NCBI GenBank assembly: GCA_000507305.1
Contig: DF239031.1
Coordinates: forward strand, 186,001-250,000
Direction of reading: 5' to 3'
Origin: Breviolum minutum Mf 1.05b.01
Lineage: Eukaryota; Sar; Dinophyceae; Suessiales; Symbiodiniaceae
Length of the DNA: 64,000 bases
Shown piece by piece: positions 25,001 to 39,300 of this stretch. Below the pieces are notes generated by a model. The model was given only the letters and a program-made list of their open reading frames with translations. It was not told the origin of the DNA and did no database searches. Each line of letters begins with the position of its first letter. The stretch's first letter is position 1. Position numbers and translations under genes: made by a program.

Positions 25001-28000
25001 TTCAGCCACACCTAGCTGGCCATAGCTTGCCACAGTTTCCTTTTGATCCATTTCGCTACTCGAAGGAGATGAACTCACCGACACCTATATTGACTATGTG
25101 CCTTGGAGACGAATCCTGATGCCAATCCCGATGTGATTTCGATCCAGGGTCACCCGCTGTTCTTTTCCGGTTTCCTCCGTTTGGCTACTTCCACTGCATG
25201 CAAAAAATATTAAGATTGAAGATGGTCATACTGGCTATGTCACATGGAACACATGAAGTTTGCTGAAGTACAAATGCATTTTGTCGCCTGTGGAAACTTT
25301 CAAAAGTTTTGGCTGTGACAATGATGGCCTCACACCTATGCTACCATATGCATGGTAAAACCTTGAGGTACGGTTGGCCATTGCCATCTTCATCTTGATC
25401 TTTGTAGGACTGCTCCACATGGGATGAACGTCGAAGTTGAAGGGAGAGTGTCATGGAGCATCCTGAAACATTGCACAATAAGTTCTCATCACTTTCAATC
25501 CTCTAATTGATGTTTCTTCATATATATCTTCATGCAAAATCACCCCTCTCACTCTCACAACTAAGTATGTCTTTGGATATCTTTGGTATTGGGTAGCATT
25601 TGTGTATCTTCGCCTGTTGGGTGTGCGGATGTTTTTTTGGGTGGAGGTTGGGCAGAACGTCAGCATAAAGTTCGGAATCACAAGGCTGGAAATTGGGGCA
25701 AAAAACGGGCAATCTCTGATCATAAGGTTCTAGACCCCAGGTTTGGGGTCTGTTTACAGCAGTCTTGCAGGTCCCTCCCAAGTAATTGGGGGGATGAAAA
25801 AAGTAACATGGCAGCATCCAATGTTTGTCATATAAGCAGTGTCATTGGTTTAAGTTCATCCTGCAACTTGCATCGGTATGGATTGGTTGTACCAAATGTC
25901 ACTGTGCTTGGGAAACGACGCGGTTCCCGATGGAGCCTGTTTACTTGCCTGTTGTCGATAGGCTGGTTTTTATTATCACATCTCCCTCTCTGGAATCACT
26001 GATTTGGGCCTAGACACTTGGCATGAAAGGGATGAGTGAATTTGTTTGAAAAAAAAAATCTTCTTTGTGGTGTCAAAGAAAGGTAGCGGCGAGAAGTGAT
26101 ACTACAGGGGACATTTGTTCTGACTTCATGTAGCACCATGTGGAGGCAAATGGTGCATTTCAAAAACATTCAAAAGCTACTCCCATGACATACACTAGCT
26201 CCACGTGCAGATGGGGAAGCAAAGGCACGGAAAGACCATGAAAGACCAGTGGAGACATGTGCAGAAATGGACAAACAGGGGAAAGATTTATTCAGATACA
26301 GATACCGCTGAAAATGATGGGATCAAAGAGATGCCACGAAATCTGTGTCCCGCATGCACTGTGTTGCCGAGGTGATTTGCACTTTCGTCACGCTGATTTG
26401 GCGCACAGTCGCTCACTTTGCAAAAAAGTGTTGTCCAAGCCATCCTGTCAGGATGTTTGGCTTTTAAAGTGCCATTTTTCATGTTTGATGTTTCTGACTT
26501 TGGCATGCAGCCTCCCCCATTTCGCTTTCGAAAGAGCTGCCATGGTAAAAAGGAGATGATCACACCATTCACTGCAATCAGTGTACTCACTTCAAAGATT
26601 GCGGTGTACTCCCTTCAAAATGACGGCTTTTTTGCTGCTTCAAAAACCTCTGAGTGCTACAAGTGTCCCACAGAACCAGCTGAACGAGTGAATGGAATTG
26701 GAGGCCCCAGTCCTCCATGCTGTAAACAACAAGGGTGACAAGGCATCAAGGCAAACTCGATCAATGTGGAATATATTTGTTGAAATGGTTGCGCATGAAG
26801 CAGTAAAGTTTTATCATCCGTGGAATCGTCCTTTCTGAGGTCGTCTTCCATGACCCACCTACAGCAACCTACATCGAAATGGCAAATGATGCCGATCGTA
26901 CCCGTGGCTTCCGTTCCTTCAGAAACTTGGGACACCAGAGTTCAGGGGAGCTGGTCCTGAACGATTCAAAAACGGAGAAATTGGGTAAGCTGGGTTCCGT
27001 CCTAAGCTATATGGCCATACGCTTTCAACTTGTTTGATCCTAGGGCGAATGTCGGCAAATGTGTTTATACACACAGAGAACAACGGTATAACCACGTGCA
27101 GCATTTTGCCAGAAGGTTCAATGCATTTGCCGCAGCACCGCCTTGTTGAGTCGATCTAATCCAGGGCCTGGGCCAGATGCCCGAACCCTTGGTCTACAAA
27201 TACAAGCGCTATGCAGTTGTTGCTATACACACTTCCTAAGCTTCCACCTTCCACAAAAATCTGCCCGGGGAGAAGCCGAGGATTGTTGGCCTGGGAGTAC
27301 AACACAGTGTTCATTCTCGCTTCTTGCTTGCAATACTTGATGATGTACATGATTAGAAGCCTTCGTTTGATGTTTGGTCATTCGCCGATTCGCCAAGAGT
27401 TTTCAACTCCATTCCGGTTGTGGATTTGTACTTGTGCTTGTGTAGCAGACAGCTGCGTATACATGGCTACGTCGCGGTTTCAAAGATAGTTTACTTGCAC
27501 TCCCATTTCGGATGATCATGATTTCCCCTTTTGACCACTCTCCTGCAGTAGCTCGGTTGAAGCCAGATGACCCAAATCCAAGTTTCTTTCAGGATGGCAT
27601 TGTGATGGTCTTTCTCATGTACCGCATGATCACTTTCTTCCGAATCTTGGTGTAGGTGTGTCCAAGCCCACTCATATCCAACAGGCCTCATAAACTTAGG
27701 CATCTTAGGCGATTTGGCCCATTCCTTTCGACAATTCCACACTTCTCAGAAACTTGCACTAGTCGGGCGGTGTCGATCAATCACTGTACATTTGACTACA
27801 TTTGAGTGTTGTAGGTCAAGCTCACAAGCCTATCAAAAAACATGATCTATTACGAGATTCACTTGATGATAATCTTACTTCTCTACCCATTGGTTTTTCA
27901 CAACAATTGGAATATGATGAATACATATGATATATTGCGATATATTATATACATAGACAATGAATATCAATGCTTAGAGTACATCACGAGATCAAGCCAG

Positions 28001-30250
28001 GAACAGCCTTCCGCCGACGGAGTCGACACATGTCTTCCAATCAGTATCAGACGATCTTAGGACTCAGTCATACAATTTATCTTCAGTGGAAAGCCATTGG
28101 TCAGGTGTGGCTGCCGAGCCTTCGCCTGTGATACCATGTGATATGATGTGATCCTTGTTTTCCACACTCACATAGCCACAGGCATTGAAGGCGTTCTTCT
28201 TCTTCACCTTGATCTTCGTGCCAGCCATTGCAGGCACAGGGTGATGCGTGATCTTCTTTATGACTTTATCATAGACTAATGTAGGCTGCGCCTATGGATT
28301 TTTTGTTGAATTGAAATATACTGTATTTGTTACATCGTGCTATTTATGTTATAGTTATATTATGAAGCTGAATTTATGATATGTTTGCAGATTTTGAACT
28401 ACTGTATATTTATGCCTTACCAATGAAACTCTGAGTCTTTGGAGTAAAGATCCTCACAAGTCAGCTCCAGCATTTTGTTGGTGTATTCAGACATCACCAA
28501 AGAGGCAAGAGACATCTAGAGGCACAAGGATGTTCCCAATTGTGCGGGTAGACATCCCCTGTTGATTGTATGGAGATCCTATGGAATCCTTTTAAGAAGC
28601 GAGTGAGGCTTTATCGTGGTGTCCACAGCACTCTTTGGCAAGTACATCTTTGGTTCCTTTTCTTAGCCTCCGCATGGCTTTGTTTCGGTGGAGGTTTGGA
28701 GATGATGCAACGATGAGGTAAATTTTTTGAGACAAAACCATTGTCACAACAACATGTTTGAGAAAATTGAAGCACAAAAGTTCTAGTTGATTCGACAAAT
28801 TGGTGATACCAGTGATACCTGAAAATTGAGTGCAGCTATGTTCCAACCAAAGTCTTTTTGCAATGTACCAAGGCTTCTCCACTTTGATGAGGACTTCGGT
28901 GTCAACGTTCAAACTCACACATGGTGACCTTAATCCTCGGGTCCTGGACCGAGATGCAGTGCCCTGGCAGAATCTTGGAAACTGAAAGGCATCTGAAGCC
29001 ATGAAAGCACATGAATTCCTTATGTGAATTTTCTGTCCTGTTGGTGAATTTATTGATGGGATTACGGATTGTGCTGTTTGTGTTTGCATGAATTTTGTTG
29101 CAAACTGACAGCTTGCCCTCATCAACACTCCCAAGCATAGAACTGTTGGCATATGTTTCACGGTCAGGTGGTTGGGGTAATCTCTGCTATGGCTTTGTAT
29201 CTTCTCCTGACCTTCTTCCTGATGAACGTCTTCATCACGTGCCCTGGCAAAAGGCATCGCCCGACCGCACACGCTTGAGAACAAACAAAACCTCATACAG
29301 ACAGTTAGTGCTACTAACATACTAATATTTAATTAAGAAGCTGATTTGTACCTTTTGTTCCACTGCTAGCTTCAGAAGCTTCTGTTCGCATAACGCACAC
29401 ACACACACACACATGCACAGCATACAAACATGAAGCCCCCATCTTCCCATCTTTGCAAACCACTCTTCTTCAAGGATATTCTACTCGACTTCTGTATGTT
29501 TCAGCTTTGTTGCACGAGTCACTGCAGCTAAGGATCTTTGTGGATGCCTATTACGTAATTCGCCTCACCTGTACCCAACCAGCCGAAAAGTGGGATGGCC
29601 AGTGCCTGGGCGAAGAGAGTCATGAAGTGTCATGAGATCCATCGATCTGTTGCAAGATTGAAGAACTTGGATGTTCGTGAGGCGCATCAGAGCATGGGCA
29701 TTACCTGGAGTTTGTGTGAGCATGTTCCAGGCGTTGGGCACATGTGTTGAGCACAGGTTACGATGGATCACTATACTGTACTGGATCATTGGTTTGGTCA
29801 GGATGTGTTGGGTGTCAGTGGTTCTTGGGACTTGTGACTTCTGATTGCATGAATGTCACCATCTTGAAGCTTGCAACGCATGTCAGGCAATTTGGCCATC
29901 CCGTGAGTCTGAAGGAAGAGATTGATAAGGAACTCCTTCGAATCCCGGAAGATGTTTCACCTGCTAGACGAGGTTCAGTGAAGTTTAGGAAGGTTTCATC
30001 TTCAAAACACGTTTTGACTGGGCCAAATGGCCTTTTTCTTCTACTTGTTGCGTGTTTTTTCGATTGCAGATTCAAGATTCGAACAAACTCCTGAAGTTCT
30101 GACTGCAGTTTCACAGGGTGAGACACCCATAGTGCGAGAGATAGCAAATCTTGCCCAAGAAGTTGGCTAAGCTGGCAAATTCAAAAAAAGTGGCGCTTGC
30201 GGCGCAGAGCATGTGGAAACATGGTGGCAGTGTAGGGGTTCATGGATCAA
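22050..30250 (+). CDS. PKD2: Polycystin-2 (PKD2/TRPP)-like cation channel
   Basis: Polycystins are TRP-family Ca2+-permeable channels with a large extracytosolic domain between S1 and S2. Exon 22050-22247 carries the start of that domain (MWDWLNYTVPELF, then YNQLLGYFSIR, cf. the family NxLlGxxRLRQ). Exon 23656-23785 (YDASGYSVDYRMTVSDP) joins by a GT donor to 24189 onward (DLEKLKEAAWIGTATRAS), matching the WIDxxTRA signature. Exon 24753 onward reads LLFEIPPDGDLLPSFTVKPF, matching the strand that leads into S2. Exon 27593-27649 (DGIVMVFLMYRMITFFRIL) fits S5. Exons 29168-29238 and 29533-29554 join to LLLTFFLMNVFITIFVDAYY, matching the S6 LLNMFLAIIxDAY motif. Cytosolic helical exons follow (about 29625-29730, 29880-29990, 30060-30110). 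S1, S3-S4 and the pore helix were not placed. The 3' end is approximate. Confidence 0.8.
29395..29413. repeat. CA microsatellite
   Basis: A short (CA)n run in an intron between the S6 exons of the channel gene. Confidence 0.8.
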
Positions 30251-30955
30251 TGTTGTGCACCCTACAAGGCTTCATAGACAAATGATGCAAACATGGTATA
30301 TGGTATATGATATATGTGCATTAAACCCAGCACCCATATTGTCCATGATGGGTATATAGTTGCATGCTTGCACCAGGAAAAAGAACAGATGTATATAGGA
30401 CAATGTAGGTAGATAAGTACTTACTGTATGCTTATACCTCATGGATGATATGGGACATATGTAATGAAGGATATACAAGTTACAGTAACACAGATGTTGT
30501 ATATGGTATTTCCATTGTTTCCGATCCGCTGTTCCTGTCCCACTGATGTTCGTTGGAATCACAGAGGTCCGTTCTGGGAGAAGCAGAGGGAAACTCGCGT
30601 GTCGTGCAGCGGCAGAAGTGGCAACCCTTGGGGAGGTTGCACAGGCAACAGGGTGCTTTTTTGAAACGTCATAGATGGTGGTGGTGACTGAAAGAGTGTA
30701 ATACAGTTGGGCATTCATTTGCGTACTATTTCAGATCCAAAAAGTGTACATTCAAGTGTGAGACAGGGAGGAAAGAAAACAAGTCGTTTTGGAATTCGTT
30801 TCACAGCTGGTTCAGCAAATTCACGCTAGAATCGGATTTCAAGGTGTCTCCCCACAAAAGACCATGTACAAGGTGACCAAGGGATATATGCGCAGAGCAA
30901 TCAGCGGAATGTAAAGTGCGGATGGGTTGTTCTGTTCTACGGATGTTTCTGGCAG

Positions 30956-33900
30956 GCAACCCCAGCTGCAGAGAAGCCAAGGGCTCTGCAGTTGGTGCAA
31001 ATTGACCTGGAGAAAAACAAGGCCCTCGTGAGCCATGTCTGAACTCCAAAGAGATTTGATTTTGGATGTGGTTTTTAGAGGCTGAAACTTGCGGTCTTTT
31101 CGTCCAAAGTTGTGAAGAAACTGCGAACGTTGGGGCAGTGTTCAAGTCTTTTATGTCAGGTGGTTCTCAATGAGAAGGATTTGATGATTTTGGAGAAATC
31201 CTTGAAGGATACGGGTGTATCTTGGTAGCAGACCCATGGAATTGATCCCCCCAGGTAGTTTATATTAGCATTCTCGCTGAAGCCACAGATTCTACAACAG
31301 TTTGGCCACCATTCACAAGGTATACCAGTGGAAAGTATCCATCCCAGTTCTTGCATTTTTTTGGGGGGGGGTCTAAAAAAAACTCATCAAAATTCCGATT
31401 GCTGAGTAGTAGCCAGCTGCCTGATGCTATCAGGTTACCTGGCTGTATCTATTTCATAGGAAACATTGGGAAACGCTTTTTTCGGGTTGCAAGGAGAGAT
31501 CATCGACCAATCTGCCAATCGACCTAATCGACCCAGGTGGAAAAGGTGGCGATCATTGGTGTCATGGGAGCCTTCCGTACCTGGCAGCAAAGTGAGGTCG
31601 TAGTGTCACATGTGAGAACTTGATACCAATCCATGGTATAAAGATGTGTGGATGAACTGTGTATTTTGTATAGTGTATATTAATACTGCAAATGGATGAA
31701 TATTTGTTCAAAGGGCTTGGTGATGAAAGTCTTAAAATGATAGGGCAGACTTTGTACTTCGCAGCCTTGAGCAATGCTACAATGTGAAAGGTGTTGTCCA
31801 AGAGCAAGGAACGTTGAAGGCAGAAGGAGCTTCCCAACTGACGTGTGAACCGCGTGCGCCTTCCTGCCCAGGTACTGGCAAGTCTTTTTTGCTGGACTTG
31901 ATGCTGTTCTGGTCTCAGGACTTGTGCCAGATCTCAACTGATTTTCAGCCCGTGAAATGTTTAGGCGATATTTGCGAGAGAAGCACCCACCAAAGGGCTA
32001 CACGACCGACATGCCGGAGGACATCTTTGGCTGCTGATTGGCCACATGAATGAGATGTGTCAATGATGTGTCAACATATTCTAGCAGCCATTCTTCAAGG
32101 CATTTTCTCGGTGGATGCTGTTCCCGATGAATTTGCATTTGGCACTTCTGTTCGCTCTCTTGGGTTGGATGTATTTTGAGTCATGTAGTACACCGGTACG
32201 AAATCTTGTGAGGAATGTGAGGTTCCAGATTGGGTGATGGGCTCAGCGTATGAGTTTTACAGGAATCAGAATCGCTTCATTTCATCCTTTCAACGTCACA
32301 TAGGGCGTTTATTTTTCGTACCCAAAAACTCCACTGCCTTTCGGTGAAGCACAAAACTGAGGTTCAAGAGAGAAAGGTCCCTGATTGGGCAGTAAATTGT
32401 GGCCCAAACCTCTTGGAAGGCATCCGATCCGCACTTTCTTTCTCAGATGGCCAGCAATTCGTGCACCTTCAGCCTATTTACTGGGTTCATTGGTGCATGT
32501 TACAACATCATACAGCATATATCCTATACCGGATATATTTTGAGGCCCCCCACTACACGGAACCTGAGCGGCCACAGGCCGAGAGGGTAGCAATCAAGAT
32601 CGGGAAGGTTTCGTTTGGCGACCCGGCATGGAGAAGTGCACCGAGGCGATTTGGGGATGAAAGGGGCGGCTGGGACCAGAGGGATTCTGAGATTTTGGCA
32701 TTGAGAGGGATTACGAATATTTCAGATCTCTTTTCCCAATTAGTCCCAATTATTTGTTGTTTTTTGGGTATCGTTGGATGTATCGTTCATATTTATCGAT
32801 CGGGGATGATCTTCAAGCTCCAAATCAAAAACTCCAAGCCAACAGTTGCTTGAGGCTAGATGAACCCAAACAAAAAGGTATCCTATCCAAAACGAATTGC
32901 GTTTCGGGGAGCTGTGTTCCCGTGTTGCAGGGCATTTGGTTCTGGTCCGAAGTCTTTGTTTGCAGAGCGGGTGACGAGGACGGGGTTGTATGAAGCCTTT
33001 GGTGTGCCATGTGACACGCAGCAAACTAGAAACGCCAAAAGGCTAGCTGCTGTCATACACTCCTATGACATGTGATGATGCTACCAATGAATTGTGCTTT
33101 GCTTCAAGCTGTTTTGATGGAGCGTTTCAATCCATGAAAGTAGTAATACTAAGAGTGAACTTGCATAGTCAACTTTTGACTTTTTTCACCAGTAGAAAAG
33201 ATACTTCTAACAGCTAACATTGATGCTAAGATGTGCAAAGGAGACAAAGCGAGCTGATGCAACATGAGATGGCTTGAAACATTCTGAAATTCTGGTTGCC
33301 AAGGATGTTGCAGTCGCACTCATGGACACGCAAGGTGCTTGGGATGCACGGATGAGCAAGGACGGCTCCATTTTCAAAGGGAACTCGGACACTGGGAGGT
33401 CCTGTCTGTTGTTTTCGTAGTTTAGACTCACATGTTTTCAACCCACTTTCTTTGAGTGGTGTGTGTTGCTGGATTGAAGTGGTTGAGAGGTCCTAGTCCT
33501 AAGCACGGTTCTCAAAAAAGGTCTCAAACATCTCGGGTTCTTTTGAAACCTCAGGAGCAAAGTGCAACCATCTTTGGCCTGACAACTCTTCTGGCGTCGC
33601 GTCTTATTTACAACGTGCCTCAGTTTGCTAATAGGGTGCAATTGGTGCATTCTTAGATATCTTTAAGGTGATTTACTGGAAAGCTGACCATTTGCCAGGG
33701 AATCCAGAATCAGGTTAGGTTTCACCGTTTGCCATAGATATTGTATCCTCCAACCACGGAAAATTCCTACTTCCAAGACGCGTTTCCTTTACAAGCTCAG
33801 GTCATTTTCCCATGAACCATTATGGGGAAATGGGTGTCAGAAAGCAATTTCCATGTCATTTGCTCTCCCAAAAACGGCCGTGTTTATTAGAGTCAGGTCT

Positions 33901-35598
33901 CAAAGCAGATTCAGCAGGATAAGATCGACAACTTGTGCCTAGGCTGTGAAATCAAGTTGGATGACTAAATGATCATTTGCTTGATGGATGCTGATAGGGT
34001 TGATCTGGTTGCTAGGTGCTAGTTTACCATTTCAATTGCCTCTAGTTTCACCCTGTCCTTGTGGAGATACAATTGACAATTAAATGGCCGTGACTTTGGT
34101 GCTTGGATGTGATTGGTAAATTTGACCCTGGGTGTTTTCAACAACCTAATTGCATTGCCTACGTGGTTTGGAGGTCATTATTGGAAGATGTTATTTGATT
34201 ATTTTCACAAGAGGATCAGAATGATCATGACCATTATTGGTGCTGTTGATGATGACAATGGTTGTCATTATGATGGTCATTGCCAGCCTCCCTTCCTGAT
34301 CATCATGGTAATTTTACTCTCATGTAAAGTGCCTGCAGTAAAAGTAAACAGAGCAGATTCATGCTGATATTAGCTTGGGTCGGAATACTCGCATACGTTT
34401 TAGAATGCGCAGTGTTCACAATTCTCATTATATATATATATATACCTGTGTGTAGTGGCGTTTGGAGTGTTGGATTTGCCGCTCAGTGACTCAAGGCTTT
34501 ATTTTACAGATTTTGCCAAAGCTGCCCTTCGCGCGATGGAGAGAGATACAGGGGTCAAAAGCGCACCTTGGCATCGACTGACGTCATAGAAGTTCTGCAC
34601 CATTCTGCACCAACGTTTGAATATGCAATGTTGAATATAGCAAACTGACACCAAACATCTATGATATCCCATCTAAAGTTACAGAGATGAATGCAGCACA
34701 TCTATGTCAGTTGCAACCAATTAAAGCATGTGCTAAATGTCAGCGCTCAGAGGAACCTTTCCAAACCTTGGAATTCCTGGTGAGAGATTGGCCACACTAC
34801 GAGGAGATCTTGGGGAGTGCACACAACATCTACCATGCTGGAGCTGCCATCAAGAATTCTTGCTCAATATATTCAATAAATTGGCATGTTTTATTTATCG
34901 ATGTAATGAATCTGGATGAACCACTCAATAGTCGTCGGCTTCTTCAAAAAGCTGACCAGTTGAAAAGAGGCAACGGTGTCACAATGCCAACCGTTGTCAT
35001 AGAAACATGTCCGCTGACAACATAAAAGTGAGACGAAGGGGGCACTACAGTAAATTTCAGTGAAACATCCAAAGGACGAATCAGTTTCGACTGGGTTGAA
35101 ATAGTGGTTGAAATCATTTTTGCATCGCTGCATGTACATCCATCATGGTCAGGAAAATTGCAGCTTTGGTGATGCCAGAAATATGATGGAAAGCCATTTG
35201 GACCAGTGACCTCGCTGCCATGAATCACCCCATGGGCTAGACGAGATTTTTCGAGTTGAGGGCTTGCTGGCATGTTTATATGCAGGTAATTCAATCCTTC
35301 AGAGAACGAATCTTTAGAGCTTGAGTAACAGAATGAAACGGGATATAGCTATGATTATATATAATTTCGGAAGCTTATATATAACTCATATGGTTCAATG
35401 AGCAAATAAGCAGAAAAGCAACATGAAAGCTTGAGTAGTGTCAAGAGCCGAAGCCTCGGGAGAGTGCCACCGTGGCTTTGCTGGACTTGAGCATGAGCAA
35501 TTGGGTCATATGTTTCTACATGCGTTGCCTTGTTCTGGTTGTTGTTGTTGTTGTTGTTGTTCTTGTTGTTGTTCTTGTTCTTGTTCTTGTTCTTGTTC

Positions 35599-35642
<44 letters not shown>

Positions 35643-38600
35643 CAACAAGTAAACTGCATGTGCACGACATGGCAAAGGTACTTCAACCCACAAAAGTCAC
35701 AGGAGTTGCTGCATGCTGCCTGCGGGAATGGCTTGAGATCTCAGATGCATAAAATGTACTCCCAGCACGGAAGTCTTTACACTGAGTTTTTGTACAACCT
35801 TTGCAGGACACCAAAAGCGTTGATGCACTTCGGGATTTGCATCTTGATTGCAGAGTTTAGGCATATGTATAATTTTTCACTGCATGTAGTATTTAATGAG
35901 GTTTGGTTTGGATGTTTTGGGTCGATTGCTCGATAGGACAGCGTACGAACTATAGAAGTTTTGCATTTTCACTAGACCTGTGGTATTATCAGAATCTTAA
36001 GAGCAGGGGCCGCAACCCGGCTCATCCACGCATTGAAGGGTTTTCGGTCAGTTGTACCCATGGTTTCAACAAAAAGGTTCAGCCATCACCTTGTCCATGT
36101 CAAGCAACTAAGATGGCATTGGGTTATGTACCCATGTTTACCCGTATAGTCCCACAGCGTCGCAGTACGTACAGTAGTTAGGTTTCACAACATCGACGTG
36201 TGGTGCCTCCCGCATCCCTCCTTGAAGATTGAAAGCTTGGAGCTTAGTGGAAGTGACATTTTGTGGGAGTGAAATTGGAAGCAGAATCAGCAGAATTTGA
36301 GCACTGACTGTTTAATACCACTTCTCGAAAGACCTTGAAAGCCCACGCTTTCCCTGATGTTGCGCACAAAGGATCACAAAAGGTTTCCCCACCAGTCACC
36401 ACTTGAAAAGATGTTTTTGTCCGTGGGTGATGCGAACTCATACACCTGACGAGAGGCTGAGTTTAAAAATTACGTAAATTTGCCGTAATTACCAGTCTTG
36501 ATCACTCCCCCTGCCCCTGTGCAGATGAAAGCTGGGATGGTAGCTTGGCAGTGATCGAAAAGCCCTTTTGGCGGTTCATTGACAGTGCCTGGGCTAAAAA
36601 AGACTTGGTTATGTTAGAATCCGAGTTCTGTAGACTTTCCTCGAGAGGGTGCAGTAGTACATTGGTGAAATAGTGAAGAACGGCAAATGACACTTGAGCA
36701 TACCGCATACCTCTAGACAGTACACAACTGCGGGTGTGTTTACCCAATGGCCCTTTGCGGCAACACTATTTTGCATTGGATAATCCCCATACATATATTA
36801 TCTGAATAATAAGACTTATGTACCCACAAATAATATCTATTACGTATTGTTGAGTCAATTTTGATGCGTGCTTTCGAACGCAAGAACTGGTGTGTCATAT
36901 ATTTCCCCCAGCTGACGCCTGAAAGTTGATGTCAAGTAACCTGTTGGGAGCATTTGGAAGAATGAGATGCGCTCAAACAGTCGATAGCTGATAACTTGGA
37001 GACGCGTTTTTTTGCATGAAAGTGCATTTGACTTGGTAATACATATATAATCAAATCCCTGTGGCCATGCATGTCCTATGCGGGTTTGGCAAGCCAGCGC
37101 AGGTTATTTGGAGAAAGTCTTTGCACCTGCAGAACTGCAAGCAAAACAAAATCTTGGTGCCCTTCCCAGTTGGCTATGTTGACCCGGAATTTGCTGCTTC
37201 AATGTTTCTTTCTCAAAAACCTTTGGCAAAGCATAGAAGGTTAATTTGAAATTCTCACAGTACCAAGATTTACCAAACATGTCACATGTTTCCAGAGATT
37301 CTTAGCTTCATGCAAAATCATGATTTGATTTGACCGAATTCCTAACAGACATCATGATTTACGATGGACTCCAACTTGTCAAGGCACTCTGAATTAGTGA
37401 TGCAAAGAGCCAACATTTTCATCTTACATCATTTTACAAAAATGATTCTCACCTGTCCTCAGAAACCTTCTTTTCTTCTAAGCAAGCTGCAGTGCACCAA
37501 GGGAATGCCATCACCGTGTCGACGACAGGAGATCCCAGTACTGACCGGGGCAAAGGGGCAGTTTTTTGGGAGAAGCTGGTAGCATGTAGCCTACTTTACT
37601 ATCTTTACTGGAATGGTTCATTCATGAAATAGAAATTGATGTGCACGTGCTGATTGAGCATGAGTTTTCAAGGACGACTAGCATGGAACTGAGTCATTTT
37701 TTGCGTGTAGCTCAACAACACGTTCACTTTTCAGATGCTTACTAGGTGGTTTGTGCATATGTGTATCAAATTTTGAGGCGGGTGATAAGCCCCACAACCT
37801 TCAACTGGACCATTTTGGACGGGGGGGACGTGCTCGGGGAGTGGGTGCCGCTGAGTTTCTGGAGTGTTGATTGTGGCTCAGTGGCCCTAAACCTCCGCGC
37901 TATAGATAGTACATACTGTTTTTTGATATTTACACCACTATATCATTACTTTAGTCTTGTGATTCTGATTTCCAGCTTTTCAAGTCTCAATCCATGAAGA
38001 TAAACAAACGTCAACAAAAAAGATACTAAGACTTCTTTTGTTATTGCTATACTATTGACCCCTAAGTGTCGTAGGCTTTGTCAATACGTGGCTGATCTTG
38101 GCTATTTGGCAACCCGAGGTTTGGGACAGTCTTGAGGGAGTTCTCTGCTGCCTTCAGCAACTCAGTCTCCAAATTTTGCGGCGGACCACGCAACAGTAAA
38201 TGTATATAGAATGCCGTAGGAATCGGAATGTTGATGGGATGTGAATACATAATATTCATGTGTATACAGTATCTATTCATATACATATGAATGTGTGCAG
38301 TGTGCAAATATATTTATATTTGTAAAGAAATAATATATGTATATAATGTACTAATGTGAATTTGATGCAGTTTCACAGTCTCCATGTTCTTGTGACTTGT
38401 GAAACTCAGAACTTCAATGATTCATGCCATTTTTTTTTGGATCTTTTTGTTTTTTGTTCAAAGCCTGCATCGCGGCCTTTCTACAAAAGATATCAACAGA
38501 TTCCTTTTTGATGCTCCAACCTTCACCAGTTGGTGCAGCAAATCCAGGTGATGCTGCTCCGCAAGCCAAGACTTTCTCAGAAGCCATGGAGGTATTTGGT

Positions 38601-39060
38601 GCCGGTGCATATCCCCAATATGTGCGATGAATACTACAAATATCAACAAAATATCAACAAATTACAAAATGAATACATATGAATACAGTGAATTCTGAGA
38701 GATCCAGTTTTGTTTGTTCTAGGCCTGATGCACAGATCCCGTCGCCACCCATGAAATTGTCAGGCTTCCACTGGTCTTTTGGCCAAAGACGTTGTGTGGG
38801 AACCCAGCCCCGCCTCAGCGGAGAAGACTCAGTCCTGGCATGGACAGGGTGGGCAAAACCCGGTGGAATGTGCAGAACAAATCTGAATGTTTGGTGAAAA
38901 TGGAGAACTACCTGATGTCTCCAGCAGAAAGTTGAGTTTTGTGTTGCCCATCCATAGGCAATGAAGAAGGCCAAAGAAATCTTGACAGATCCTTGGCCAG
39001 CAAGTTGAAAGCCAGCTGGGCAGTTTCGCATTCTTTGGTCAATCCAATCCACTCAGCTGC
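30956..39060 (+). CDS. ATL: Atlastin/GBP-family GTPase
   Basis: Atlastins are dynamin-like GTPases that fuse ER membranes. Exons joining in frame: 30956-31027, 31160-31216 (joint KNKALVVLNEKDLMILEKSL), 31537-31576 and 31872 onward (P-loop GVMGAFRTGKSFLLDLML), about 31948-32034, about 32215-32270, 32608-32645 and 32931-32984 (WRPGMEKCTEGIWFWSEVF, switch 1), 33304-33360 (switch 2, VALMDTQGAWD), 33555-33614 (EQSATIFGLTTLLASRLIYN), 33897-33934, 34496-34553 (joint DNLLYFTDFAKAALRAM) and 34744 to about 34806 (guanine-specificity motif LEFLVRDWPHYEE). A later exon near 38535-38595 (PQAKTFSEAMEV) matches the middle domain. GTP-binding motifs are intact. The C-terminal membrane hairpin was not located. 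Donors include GC after 32645 and GA after 33360. The end coordinate is approximate, and the exons at 30580-30870 may be its N-terminus or the previous gene's end. Confidence 0.88.
35531..35642. repeat. GTT/TTGTTC microsatellite in atlastin region
   Basis: About 110 nt of (GTT)n interrupted by a block of TTGTTC hexamers. It creates spurious poly-Val, poly-Cys and poly-Asn frames and is taken as intronic. Confidence 0.95.
36200..38450. other. Long intron region of the atlastin gene; no firm exon
   Basis: The middle domain of atlastin should be encoded between 34806 and 38535. Candidate open stretches near 36000 and 37140 gave no convincing match. A+T-rich runs occur at 38180-38360. Confidence 0.3.
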
Positions 39061-39300
39061 AATGCCTCCACCTGGCTGGGATTACGCCATAGTGTGTGTG
39101 TGGGAGGTGGGGACCAGGAATGTGGAAGGTCCATTTTCTCGCCAAAAAAATGATGATGAAAAGATGTATTTCATTCTACTTGAGGAAGCCATATGGCTTT
39201 GTTTATTGTATCAGCAGCACGACCTAGGTGGCTGCTTGAGTCGGAGACAAAAAACACTGCAATTTCCACGAGATTTCAAAACAAACCTCCCACTTTGATG
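38700..39300 (+). CDS. Possible 3' exons of the atlastin gene
   Basis: Open plus-strand stretches with coding-like composition: 38777-38886 (LLAKDVVWEPSPASAEKTQS) and 38959-39090 (RNLDRSLASKLKASWAVSHS). They follow the recognisable middle-domain exon and would fit a C-terminal part, but no motif confirms this. The minus strand is open over part of the same interval. Confidence 0.35.

Noticed and set aside
28592..29320. Minus-strand ORF of 242 codons, the longest in the window
   Set aside because: It lies antisense to the S6 exon (29168-29238) of the plus-strand polycystin gene, in a block where all recognised genes are plus strand. It has no motif I recognise, and one ORF of this length is not improbable by chance in 64 kb.
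35355..35936. ORFs with poly-Val, poly-Cys and poly-Asn
   Set aside because: They are translations of the GTT/TTGTTC microsatellite in different frames.
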